From NCBI GenBank assembly GCA_944380695.1, contig CALWII010000035.1, positions 1-20,413 of the forward strand: a stretch of 20,413 nt of DNA. Direction: 5' to 3'. How positions within the stretch are numbered: position 1 is the stretch's first letter; each line of letters starts with the position of its first letter. The translations under genes were made by a program, and so were the position numbers. The notes beneath the pieces are model-generated. The model saw only the letters and a list, made by a program, of their open reading frames with translations, ran no database searches and was not told the origin of the DNA. This DNA is from an uncultured Clostridia bacterium (GTDB lineage Bacteria > Bacillota > Clostridia > Christensenellales > UBA1242). Positions 14,822 to 20,389 of this stretch are shown piece by piece.

Positions 14822-15034
14822 ATGAACAGATTGGAATATATGTTGCAAAATGATAATAATTATGTTCCCGAAGAAGTTGTTATGCTTCTTAAAAGTGAGT
14901 TAAAAAAATTATTAAAAGAATTTTTTATAATTAGCTCTGACCCAAAAATTAGATTTGTGTCACATAATGGAATAAAATTTTTTATTGAGTTTGAGCCAGA
15001 ACGAGTTCGCTCGATAGGGTATATTGCTAAATAA
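14822..15034 (+). CDS. MinE-like division topology protein lacking the N-terminal membrane peptide
   Basis: A 70-residue protein directly after minD (1-nt gap, with AAGGTG at the end of minD as ribosome site). The first part, RLEYMLQNDNNYVPEEVVMLLKSEL in two pieces, follows the MinE pattern of a MinD-contact helix, an Asp-rich turn and a Pro-Glu helix. The second part (about 35-65) fits the MinE topological-specificity beta-alpha-beta domain. Typical MinE starts with about 15 extra residues forming an amphipathic membrane helix (xxDFFxRKKS). These are missing, and an in-frame stop at 14804-14806 with no start codon after it rules out a longer version. Divergence is high, so I leave the symbol blank. 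Confidence 0.7.
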   Translation: MNRLEYMLQNDNNYVPEEVVMLLKSELKKLLKEFFIISSDPKIRFVSHNGIKFFIEFEPERVRSIGYIAK

Positions 15035-15059
15035 AATTATTTGTTTTGATTATTTTATT

Positions 15060-15085
15060 AAAAAAAATCGTTTTACAACGATTTT
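15060..15085 (-). terminator. Terminator of degV, possibly shared with the min genes
   Basis: AAAATCGTT at 15064-15072 pairs with AACGATTTT at 15077-15085 around TTAC. On the minus strand seven T follow, a good terminator for degV, whose stop is at 15094. On the plus strand the T run is short, so it is weaker for the min genes. Confidence 0.8.
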
Positions 15086-15093
15086 CTTAAAAT

Positions 15094-15927
15094 TTACTCG
15101 AAATAAACCAGTCCATAACATTTCGGCCCGACATGTGAACCAACGACACACCCTATGTCACAAACAACTTGTTCTTTAGGAGATAAATCAAGCATAGTAG
15201 AATATTTGTTGACAAGTTTGTCTATCATTTCAGGACAATCAGAGTGCCCGAAATAAACTGGTAAAGTTTTATCTCTGTTCCTCGCTTTTGCGACCATATA
15301 CATAAAGGCTTTTGCTTCTCCCATAACTTTTGCCTCGTTGGTCACTTTTCCGCCTGCGAGCGATATGATTGGCTTAACATTAAGCATAGAACCCATAACT
15401 GCACTTGCAGCTGAAAGTCTGCCACTAGCCTTTAAATATTTTAAATCGCCGATAACTGCGACAAGTTTTACTTTATTTATGAGGTCATCGAGCTTTTTTA
15501 TTACGTGTGACAATTCGCTGTCTTTTTCTATAAATTTTGAAAGTTCAATTAGAATAGCCCCTTGTGCCCAAGTGGTAACTGTAGATTGGCGATAAGTAAC
15601 ATTTTGCATTTTCAATGCCTGTACGGCACCTTCTACTTGGTGTATAGTTGCAGTCATTTCAGAGGAAATTGTGAGTACAATGACGTGTATATCAGGTTTA
15701 TTGACATAAGGAGCCATAATTTCTTCGAACAAGAATTGATTAGGCATACTTGTTTTTGGTATTAAGCCGGTTTCATAAATTTTTTTATAAAATTCGTCAT
15801 TAGGCAAACCTTGCGGATAAATATTTTCTCCGAAACGCACTTCGATAGGAACTAAAGTAATATCATATTTTTCAGCTAAATCCTTTGGAATATCGCAGGA
15901 CGCGTCGGCAATAAGTTTGTATTTCAT
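15094..15927 (-). CDS. DegV family fatty-acid-binding protein
   Basis: A 277-residue DegV protein. Family marks are IADASCDIP (about residues 6-14), VPIEVRFG, the SMPNQFLFEE segment with TSMPN (about 59-63), LTISSEMTAT (about 85-94) where the Ser contacts the carboxylate, KLVAVIGDLKYLKASGRLS (about 152-170) and the C-terminal GSHVGPKCYGLVYFE. DegV (FakB-type) proteins hold a fatty acid and present it to the kinase FakA for phosphorylation and entry into phospholipid synthesis. No fakA is in the window. AGGGGTGA lies before the ATG. The gene is monocistronic, with its own promoter and terminator. Confidence 0.93.
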   Translation of the reverse strand: MKYKLIADASCDIPKDLAEKYDITLVPIEVRFGENIYPQGLPNDEFYKKIYETGLIPKTSMPNQFLFEEIMAPYVNKPDIHVIVLTISSEMTATIHQVEGAVQALKMQNVTYRQSTVTTWAQGAILIELSKFIEKDSELSHVIKKLDDLINKVKLVAVIGDLKYLKASGRLSAASAVMGSMLNVKPIISLAGGKVTNEAKVMGEAKAFMYMVAKARNRDKTLPVYFGHSDCPEMIDKLVNKYSTMLDLSPKEQVVCDIGCVVGSHVGPKCYGLVYFE

Positions 15928-15954
15928 TTTTCACCCCTTATCATATATAATAGG

Positions 15955-15982
15955 ATTATAGCAAATCGCATCAAAAAATCAA
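15955..15982 (-). promoter_or_regulatory. Promoter of degV with extended -10
   Basis: On the minus strand TTGATT (15982-15977) and TATAAT (15960-15955) have a 16-nt spacer. The -10 box is preceded by TGC, an extended -10 element. Transcription would start near 15948. Confidence 0.7.
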
Positions 15983-16235
15983 AGCATTTTAATGTATTAA
16001 GTAATATTATAGTATTCAACTTTTTGTGGAAACAATAAATATAGTCAATAAAGATTATTTTTATTTGCCTGACAAAACAGCTCAAATTTATTGAAAAACG
16101 CTATTGTAAAGCAAAAAAATTTAGGTAAGAATAACAAATTTTTGATAGATCTATTATGTTATTATAATAGTAAATAATAAGTTGTTTAATGACGGAGATT
16201 TTTACTTGAACGAATTTAAGAAGCGAGCAAGGTAT
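15983..16235. other. Intergenic stretch with a possible rightward promoter and mini-ORF
   Basis: Most of this is featureless AT-rich sequence. On the plus strand TTGATA (16142-16147) and TATAAT (16163-16168) have a short 15-nt spacer. Downstream, GGAG at 16194-16197 lies 8 nt before a TTG that opens a 12-codon frame (16206-16244, MNEFKKRARYTK) rich in Lys and Arg. It could be a leader peptide or chance. The frame ends inside the left arm of the structured element at 16236-16378. Confidence 0.3.
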
Positions 16236-16378
16236 ACGAAATAACTTTAATTTATATGGCTCCTGTTAAAAATTTATAAATAAAAAAGAGCAATTCATTC
16301 TTTTGATTGCTCTCACTTGGTGCAACGAGTGATAACGAATCCGAACCAAAAAGTGTTTATCGGACATGGTTATTTCGT
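16236..16378 (+). ncRNA. Candidate structured RNA closed by a 10-bp inverted repeat
   Basis: ACGAAATAAC at 16236-16245 is perfectly complementary to GTTATTTCGT at 16369-16378. Inside lie three hairpins: AGAGCAAT/ATTGCTCT (16287-16294 with 16306-16313), CACTTG/CGAGTG (16314-16319 with 16326-16331, including one G-U) and TCCGA/TCGGA (16340-16344 with 16360-16364). The second hairpin pairs fully only in plus-strand RNA; in minus-strand RNA the G-U becomes a C-A mismatch. I recognise no RNA family. The first hairpin also acts as the terminator of the leftward gene next door, so the other hairpins may simply be its 3' untranslated region. Strand and function are unproven. Confidence 0.35.
16282..16313 (-). 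terminator. Terminator of the DUF6985-like gene
   Basis: An 8-bp stem, AGAGCAAT (16287-16294) with ATTGCTCT (16306-16313), is followed by TTTTTT on the minus strand. It lies about 75 nt past the stop at 16387. Confidence 0.8.
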
Positions 16379-16386
16379 GGTTAGAT

Positions 16387-16800
16387 TTAAATTATAATAT
16401 CTTGAATACCAACGGTTACTTTTCCGTCTTTATCAAAAACAACTGCCAACCCATGTTCTGGGTCATAACGATATTTACACATAATTGCCACTCGAGTCGG
16501 TTCTAAATAATGTTCTACAAAGATACACTCAGGTTTTATATAACTAAAAATATTATCTTTCTTTTGATTTTCATCATCGTCTAAAACATCATTTTTACAA
16601 AAATCTTCTACAACTTTTTTAGAATTTTTTATCCAATCAGGATTGTTTAGAAATTTCTCTAATGCTTGAATTTGATTTTTAGTAATGTGTTCACCTTCAT
16701 ATAAATTATATTCAATATTAAGCGAGAAATTTCTACCCCAAATTTCAATCTCTACATTTTTCTTTGGTTCTTTCTTCTTGAAAATGTCAAATAATCCCAT
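16387..16800 (-). CDS. Small DUF6985-like protein
   Basis: A 137-residue soluble protein. It starts MGLFDIFKKKE, a common beginning for small accessory proteins. A pattern I associate with DUF6985-type proteins follows: WGRNFSLNIEYNLYEGEHIT, a helix with LEKFLNNPDWI, IFSYIKPECIFVE and the C-terminal YRYDPEHGLAVVFDKDGKV with GIQDIII. Such proteins are often found near immunity or toxin loci, but no toxin is visible here, and function is unknown. I chose ATG 16800 because AGGAG lies 8 nt upstream; the longer frame to 16842 runs through the promoter. It stands alone, with a promoter-embedded palindrome and its own terminator. Confidence 0.75.
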   Translation of the reverse strand: MGLFDIFKKKEPKKNVEIEIWGRNFSLNIEYNLYEGEHITKNQIQALEKFLNNPDWIKNSKKVVEDFCKNDVLDDDENQKKDNIFSYIKPECIFVEHYLEPTRVAIMCKYRYDPEHGLAVVFDKDGKVTVGIQDIII

Positions 16801-16821
16801 ATCATTAACTCCTGTAAATTC

Positions 16822-16847
16822 ATTATAACACACTTTTATCAAAAGTG
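16822..16847 (-). promoter_or_regulatory. Extended -10 promoter overlapped by a palindromic operator
   Basis: On the minus strand TATAAT (16827-16822) is preceded by TGT, an extended -10. The usual -35 is poor (TACCAC). The spacer contains CACTTTT (16831-16837), ATC, AAAAGTG (16841-16847): a perfect 7-bp inverted repeat with a 3-nt centre, in the position expected of a repressor or activator site. Confidence 0.6.
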
Positions 16848-16860
16848 GTATAGTTTTTAC

Positions 16861-16898
16861 AAAAAAAAGAGAGAAGATAAATACAAATCTTCTCTCTT
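16861..16898 (-). terminator. Strong leftward terminator without an obvious gene
   Basis: A perfect 12-bp stem pairs 16867-16878 with 16887-16898 around 8 nt. On the minus strand eight T follow. The nearest leftward gene upstream is the tRNA, which already has its own terminator at 17073-17105, so this may end a short unannotated transcript or act as a second stop before the DUF6985-like gene's promoter. Confidence 0.85.
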
Positions 16899-16987
16899 GG
16901 TTAGCTGTTGCTTGTTAATTCTTTGTTTTTAGTGTCTAGCAAGGTGTAAACACTTTTGGCCGGTATAATCATCAATAAACTTTTAGC

Positions 16988-17063
16988 TTTTCACTTTTAG
17001 TTTTTAACTTCAAAACAAATACAAAATAGCGAAAAGTGAAGAATGAAAAGTTAAAAGTGAAAA
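16988..17063. repeat. Long imperfect inverted repeat
   Basis: TTTTCACTTTTA at 16988-16999 is perfectly complementary to TAAAAGTGAAAA at 17052-17063. The inner sequence continues as weaker complementary runs of CTTTT and AACTT against AAAAG and AAGTT, with a loop of about 20 nt near 17010-17030. It looks like an intergenic repeat element. The rest of 16899-17072 holds no gene that I can see, only a small AGTGT/ACACT hairpin near 16931-16953. Confidence 0.6.
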
Positions 17064-17072
17064 ATACCAAAC

Positions 17073-17105
17073 AAAAAAAATCCTCACCATTACTGGTTCG
17101 GATTT
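17073..17105 (-). terminator. Terminator of tRNA-Leu
   Basis: AAATCC (17078-17083) pairs with GGATTT (17100-17105), and inside it ACCA (17086-17089) pairs with TGGT (17094-17097), separated by a symmetric 2+2 internal loop. On the minus strand the stem runs into a U-tract. It begins 8 nt after the tRNA CCA end. Confidence 0.85.
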
Positions 17106-17113
17106 GTTCTGTT

Positions 17114-17199
17114 TGGTGCCGCTGGTGGGAGTCGAACCCACATGAAGTTGCCCTCAACGGATTTTGAGTCAGTCGCGTCTGCCATTCCGCCACAGCGGC
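17114..17199 (-). tRNA. tRNA-Leu (anticodon CAA)
   Basis: The minus strand folds into an 86-nt class II tRNA with an encoded CCA. The acceptor is GCCGCTG with CAGCGGC, the D arm has GCG/CGC, the anticodon loop is CTCAAAA with anticodon CAA (reads UUG), the long variable arm pairs TGAG with CTTCA, and the T arm is GTGGG-TTCGACT-CCCAC. The anticodon stem (ACTGA with TCCGT) has one mismatch, U29 against C41, which is unusual but need not inactivate it. It has its own promoter and terminator. Confidence 0.93.
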
Positions 17200-17213
17200 A
17201 TTTTTTCTTAAAT

Positions 17214-17242
17214 ATTCTATCATATCAAAAAAAAATTTACAA
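17214..17242 (-). promoter_or_regulatory. Promoter of tRNA-Leu
   Basis: On the minus strand TTGTAA (17242-17237) and TAGAAT (17219-17214) have a 17-nt spacer. Transcription would begin near 17207, a few bases before the mature tRNA end. Confidence 0.7.
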
Positions 17243-17317
17243 CTCTTTTTTAATAAAAAAAACAAATTATTATTTTTGAAATATATTAGTCTTTAATTTA
17301 TGCTTTTGCCGTTAAAT

Positions 17318-17363
17318 TGACATCACGATTATGTCATTATAGCGTCAAAATTCGACAATTTTG
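17318..17363. promoter_or_regulatory. Two inverted repeats upstream of the HTH-gene promoter
   Basis: TGACAT (17318-17323) and ATGTCA (17331-17336) form an inverted repeat with a 7-nt centre, overlapping a TTGACA at 17317-17322 that lacks a well-spaced -10. CAAAATT (17346-17352) and AATTTTG (17357-17363) form a second one with a 4-nt centre. They lie 40-90 nt upstream of the promoter at 17405-17433 and could be regulator sites. Confidence 0.4.
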
Positions 17364-17404
17364 TAAAAAATTCGCAAAAACATAAAAATTTTTGGCATTA
17401 AGAT

Positions 17405-17433
17405 TTGACTATTAAAATCTTCATATTTATAAT
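17405..17433 (+). promoter_or_regulatory. Near-consensus promoter of the HTH gene and its leader
   Basis: TTGACT at 17405-17410 and TATAAT at 17428-17433 are exactly 17 nt apart. Transcription would start near 17440, at the first base of the two-hairpin leader, about 170 nt before the ATG at 17612. Confidence 0.8.
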
Positions 17434-17438
17434 TTTTT

Positions 17439-17492
17439 GTGTAAAACGCACGAACTTTACACCCTTTGCGCAGAGGTGTGTGATCGTCTGCG
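17439..17492 (+). promoter_or_regulatory. Structured 5' leader with two hairpins and a possible kissing loop
   Basis: GTGTAAA (17439-17445) pairs with TTTACAC (17456-17462), and CGCAGA (17469-17474) pairs with TCTGCG (17487-17492). Loop 1 contains CGCAC and loop 2 contains GTGTG, which can pair with one G-U to form a kissing interaction. An alternative stem, ACACC with GGTGT, would break both hairpins. This is the most GC-rich patch of an otherwise very AT-rich intergenic region. No terminator follows before the gene, and the remainder (17493-17611) is AT-rich without visible structure. I recognise no riboswitch class. Confidence 0.5.
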
Positions 17493-17611
17493 GAGTAGCT
17501 TATTCAATATTAGCATTATTTGTTTGTAATAAAAAAATTTAATAATAAATTTAATCTATTTTTAGGTTATAGAGTTTTTATTGCAAAAATAATAATTAAA
17601 AGGGGATTTGT

Positions 17612-18130
17612 ATGCAAAATCATATTTGGGGCAAAACTTTGCTTTCGATTTATAGGTATTTAGATAGAGTAGCTGATGCTATCGACAGTCTTATTGAGAA
17701 GCAAGCAGTTCAAACTTCGTCTATGCTCGGCAATGATGCTCTTACACATAACACTCTTTCTTTGGCTAATAAAATCATTGATTTGTCAGAGCGTAAAGTA
17801 AAACTGATAAATATTAAACTTTTGACAGAAAAAGCCCTTTCTGTTATTGATGAAAAGGGCGCAAAAATTTTAATTATGAAATACTTTGACAACGCAAGTG
17901 TTGATGAGATTATGTCATCATTTTCTTTGTCAAGGAGAACTTATTTCCGCCGAATTGCCGAAATGGAAGCCGCATTTGAATTTGGGTGTAGTCGGTTTGG
18001 ATTTCCTATGGAGCGACTTGACGACTATTTATCGACAGAAACTTGGATAATAAATTTAAAGCGCAGTTTTGAGAAGGGAGAAAAATTGTTATCAATAAAA
18101 CCGTTTGAAAAAGAAAGAGTTTGTTTATAA
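17612..18130 (+). CDS. Sigma region 4-like HTH protein, probably phage-derived
   Basis: A 172-residue protein. The N-terminal 75 residues are helical (IDSLIEKQAV, LANKIIDLSERKVKLINIKLL). Residues 84-122 resemble a sigma-70 region 4 helix-turn-helix: AKILIMKYFDNASVDEIMSSF followed by SLSRRTYFRRIAEME. This layout resembles phage late-gene regulators of the ArpU/RinA sort and some small terminase-associated proteins. The position ahead of a large terminase fits either a late activator or a DNA-recognition subunit; I cannot decide. AAGGGG lies 6-7 nt before the ATG. The long structured leader suggests regulation at RNA level. Its 3' end overlaps that of the convergent SH3-like gene by six bases. 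Confidence 0.75.
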   Translation: MQNHIWGKTLLSIYRYLDRVADAIDSLIEKQAVQTSSMLGNDALTHNTLSLANKIIDLSERKVKLINIKLLTEKALSVIDEKGAKILIMKYFDNASVDEIMSSFSLSRRTYFRRIAEMEAAFEFGCSRFGFPMERLDDYLSTETWIINLKRSFEKGEKLLSIKPFEKERVCL

Positions 18131-18886
18131 ATCATCTTCATTAAATTCATAATAATCTTTTTTCCGTGCGAAGCGTTTGCCGAGTTTACCTTTTTTTGAC
18201 GGGCTTAATAACAAATATAATATAATTAAACACGGAAGACTTACAGACAAAACAATTATTGCAATGACAGTGTCGTTAAGACCCGATGGTTGATTTTCAT
18301 TTTCAACATAAAATTTTAGGGGCTCTGTAATTTCGGGATAATATTCTGTGTTTTCCGGGAATTCATCGAACATATCACAATAGTATGAAAACACATATCC
18401 CGTTTTATTGCCCGAATCTGTTTCATATTTGCAGAAATACCATATATTTGTTGAGTGTTCTAAAATCTCTTCGCCGGTCTTTATTCCGTAGAGGGTGTAA
18501 ACCCCTTCATAAGACAGTTTGCCAATAGCAGTGCTGGTTGTTTTAGGATGCTCGTATACCGTTAATCCATTGTCATTAAAATTCCTAAAAGTTTCTTGTG
18601 GATATGGTGATGAAGGAGTGCCTTGCATCGGAACGACTTCATCTTTTTTTACATAACCGAATAAGTCTAAATATTTTGCTTTGTAAAATTCATTTTCTTC
18701 TCCAATCAGCAAAACAAAATATGTTTCTGGAATTATAAACATATCACTGTCAGCGTTGGGAGATGAATAAAAATTTACAGCGGAAAGTACTTTCGCATAA
18801 TATGTTAAGCTTTCTTCAGCACTCACTGTTGTTGAAGGTGTGGAAAAAAAAGTTAATAGTACAAATATTGCTAATATTTTTTTCAT
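18125..18886 (-). CDS. Secreted, membrane-anchored SH3-like domain protein
   Basis: A 253-residue protein. A signal peptide (MKKILAIFVLLTFF to about residue 23, cleaved near VSA) leads into an SH3-like segment: YAKVLSAVNFYSSPNADSD, then a KAKYLDLFGYVKKDEV strand pattern (about 25-85). A second related segment follows with VYEHPKTTSTAIG and GYVFSYYCD (about 105-175). A membrane helix (about 205-229) and a basic cytoplasmic tail close it. Such bacterial SH3 domains commonly bind cell wall. I chose ATG 18886 over GTG 18892 because its -10 box lies only six bases upstream. The gene opposes both flanking phage-like genes. Confidence 0.75.
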   Translation of the reverse strand: MKKILAIFVLLTFFSTPSTTVSAEESLTYYAKVLSAVNFYSSPNADSDMFIIPETYFVLLIGEENEFYKAKYLDLFGYVKKDEVVPMQGTPSSPYPQETFRNFNDNGLTVYEHPKTTSTAIGKLSYEGVYTLYGIKTGEEILEHSTNIWYFCKYETDSGNKTGYVFSYYCDMFDEFPENTEYYPEITEPLKFYVENENQPSGLNDTVIAIIVLSVSLPCLIILYLLLSPSKKGKLGKRFARKKDYYEFNEDDL

Positions 18887-18892
18887 AGCCAC

Positions 18893-18921
18893 ATTTTACA
18901 ATTCAATAATTATTTTTTAAA
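18893..18921 (-). promoter_or_regulatory. Candidate promoter giving a leaderless SH3-protein mRNA
   Basis: On the minus strand TTTAAA (18921-18916) and TAAAAT (18898-18893) have a 17-nt spacer, and six bases separate the -10 from the ATG at 18886. No Shine-Dalgarno site is present. The -35 is weak. Confidence 0.4.
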
Positions 18922-18949
18922 GGATTTTTCTGTCTATTAAGGGGGAGAG

Positions 18950-20389
18950 ATGTCATATATAGAAGAAAGAATACAAATTGTTGATAGATATATTAATGAT
19001 TTTTTACCAAACAAATTTTTGGCTTCTTATAATACCGGAGAAATTATACATCAAAAACAGCTTGATTTTCACAAGTGTAAAAAAAGAAACAGATGGGTTT
19101 TTGGCGGGAACAGAAGCGGAAAAAGTGAGTGCGGAGCCGTTGAAGTCGTATATATGGCCCGTGGTATTCATCCGTTTAGAGATAATAAAAAAAATGTAAG
19201 TGGTTGGGTTGTCAGTTTATCAAAACAGGTTCAACGAGATGTGGCCCAGCAGAAAATTTTACATTATCTTAACCCAGCTTGGATAAAAAAAATCGTAATG
19301 CAAAGTGGAAGCGAAGAATGCGCAGAAAGTGGAATTGTGGATTTTATTCTGGTAAAAAATATTTTTGGTGGATTAAGTAAAATTGGTTTTAAAAGTTGTG
19401 ACCAAGGAAGAGAAAAATTTCAGGGAGCTTCATTAGATTTTGTTTGGTTTGATGAAGAACCACCTTTTGATATCTATCGAGAATGTCAAATGAGAGTTTT
19501 AGACCGACAAGGAGACATTTTTGGCACAATGACTCCTCTTAAAGGGTTGACTTGGGTTTATAATGAAATTTATCTTAATATTAACAATTCGCCAGAAGTG
19601 TGGTATGAGAATATACAGTGGGAAGATAATCCTTTTTTGTCTAAAGAAGAAATTCAACTGCTTTCTCAAAGCTTGTCTGCTGATGAATTAGAGTCTAGAA
19701 AATATGGAAAGTTTACTTTTCTTGGGGGACAAGTTTATAGCGAATTTAATGAAAATGTTCATATTATAGAACCGTTTGACATTCCTGTCGAATGGCAAGA
19801 CAATATTTCAATTGACCCCGGACTAAACAATCCTCTTTCGGCCCACTTTTATGCGATTGATTATGATGGCAATGTTTTTGTTGTTGCCGAACATTTTGAA
19901 GCAAAAAAAGATGTCGCCTATCATTCCGCCAAAATTAAAGAGATTGCTAAAAAATTGAATTGGCATACCGCTTCGAATGGTATGTATACAGCATTAATAG
20001 ATAGCGCTGCTTCACAAAGAACCCTCGCAAGTCAAAAAAGTGTTGTTGAGCTGTTTTATGATAACGACATTCTTGTTAACCCTAAAGTGAATAAAGATAT
20101 GTTTGCTGGAATTTCTACTGTTAAAAGATATTTAAAAGATGGAGAAGGGAAGGCACATCTTTTTATTTTTAAAAATTGTGTGAATTTAATAAAGGAATTC
20201 AAATCTTATTTTTGGGGCGATGACGACCTTCCCATAAAAAAAGACGACCACGCTTTAGATGAGCTTCGTTATTATCTAATGAGTAAGCCCCAGCCACATC
20301 TACCAACAAAAGAAAAGAGCTTAATTGAACTTGAGAAAGAAAAATTAATTAGAAAATTAAGAAGAAAAAAAATCAATAATTTTATATAA
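18950..20389 (+). CDS. Phage terminase large subunit
   Basis: A complete 479-residue large terminase, the ATPase-nuclease motor that packages DNA into phage heads. The ATPase domain shows Walker A GGNRSGKSE (residues 52-60), Walker B LDFVWFDEEPP (162-172) with the catalytic Glu, and the coupling motif FGTMTPLKG (191-199). The RNase H-like nuclease domain shows SIDPGLNNPLSAHF (Asp 289), LIDSAASQRT (Asp 351) and DDHALDELRYYL (Asp 433, Asp 437). All key acidic residues are present, so it looks functional. GGGGGAG lies just before the ATG, with no clear promoter of its own. Base composition and start sites resemble the neighbours, which suggests long residence in this genome. The last 24 bases of the window hold no gene. 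Confidence 0.93.
   Translation: MSYIEERIQIVDRYINDFLPNKFLASYNTGEIIHQKQLDFHKCKKRNRWVFGGNRSGKSECGAVEVVYMARGIHPFRDNKKNVSGWVVSLSKQVQRDVAQQKILHYLNPAWIKKIVMQSGSEECAESGIVDFILVKNIFGGLSKIGFKSCDQGREKFQGASLDFVWFDEEPPFDIYRECQMRVLDRQGDIFGTMTPLKGLTWVYNEIYLNINNSPEVWYENIQWEDNPFLSKEEIQLLSQSLSADELESRKYGKFTFLGGQVYSEFNENVHIIEPFDIPVEWQDNISIDPGLNNPLSAHFYAIDYDGNVFVVAEHFEAKKDVAYHSAKIKEIAKKLNWHTASNGMYTALIDSAASQRTLASQKSVVELFYDNDILVNPKVNKDMFAGISTVKRYLKDGEGKAHLFIFKNCVNLIKEFKSYFWGDDDLPIKKDDHALDELRYYLMSKPQPHLPTKEKSLIELEKEKLIRKLRRKKINNFI

Noticed and set aside
17114..17199. tRNA-Leu as the integration site of the phage-like genes
   Set aside because: Phage usually insert at the tRNA 3' end, which here faces lower coordinates, away from the terminase. 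No integrase or repeated tRNA 3' segment is visible in the window.
16972..17265. A 97-residue minus-strand ORF
   Set aside because: It runs straight through the tRNA-Leu gene and its terminator and has no ribosome site, so it is chance.
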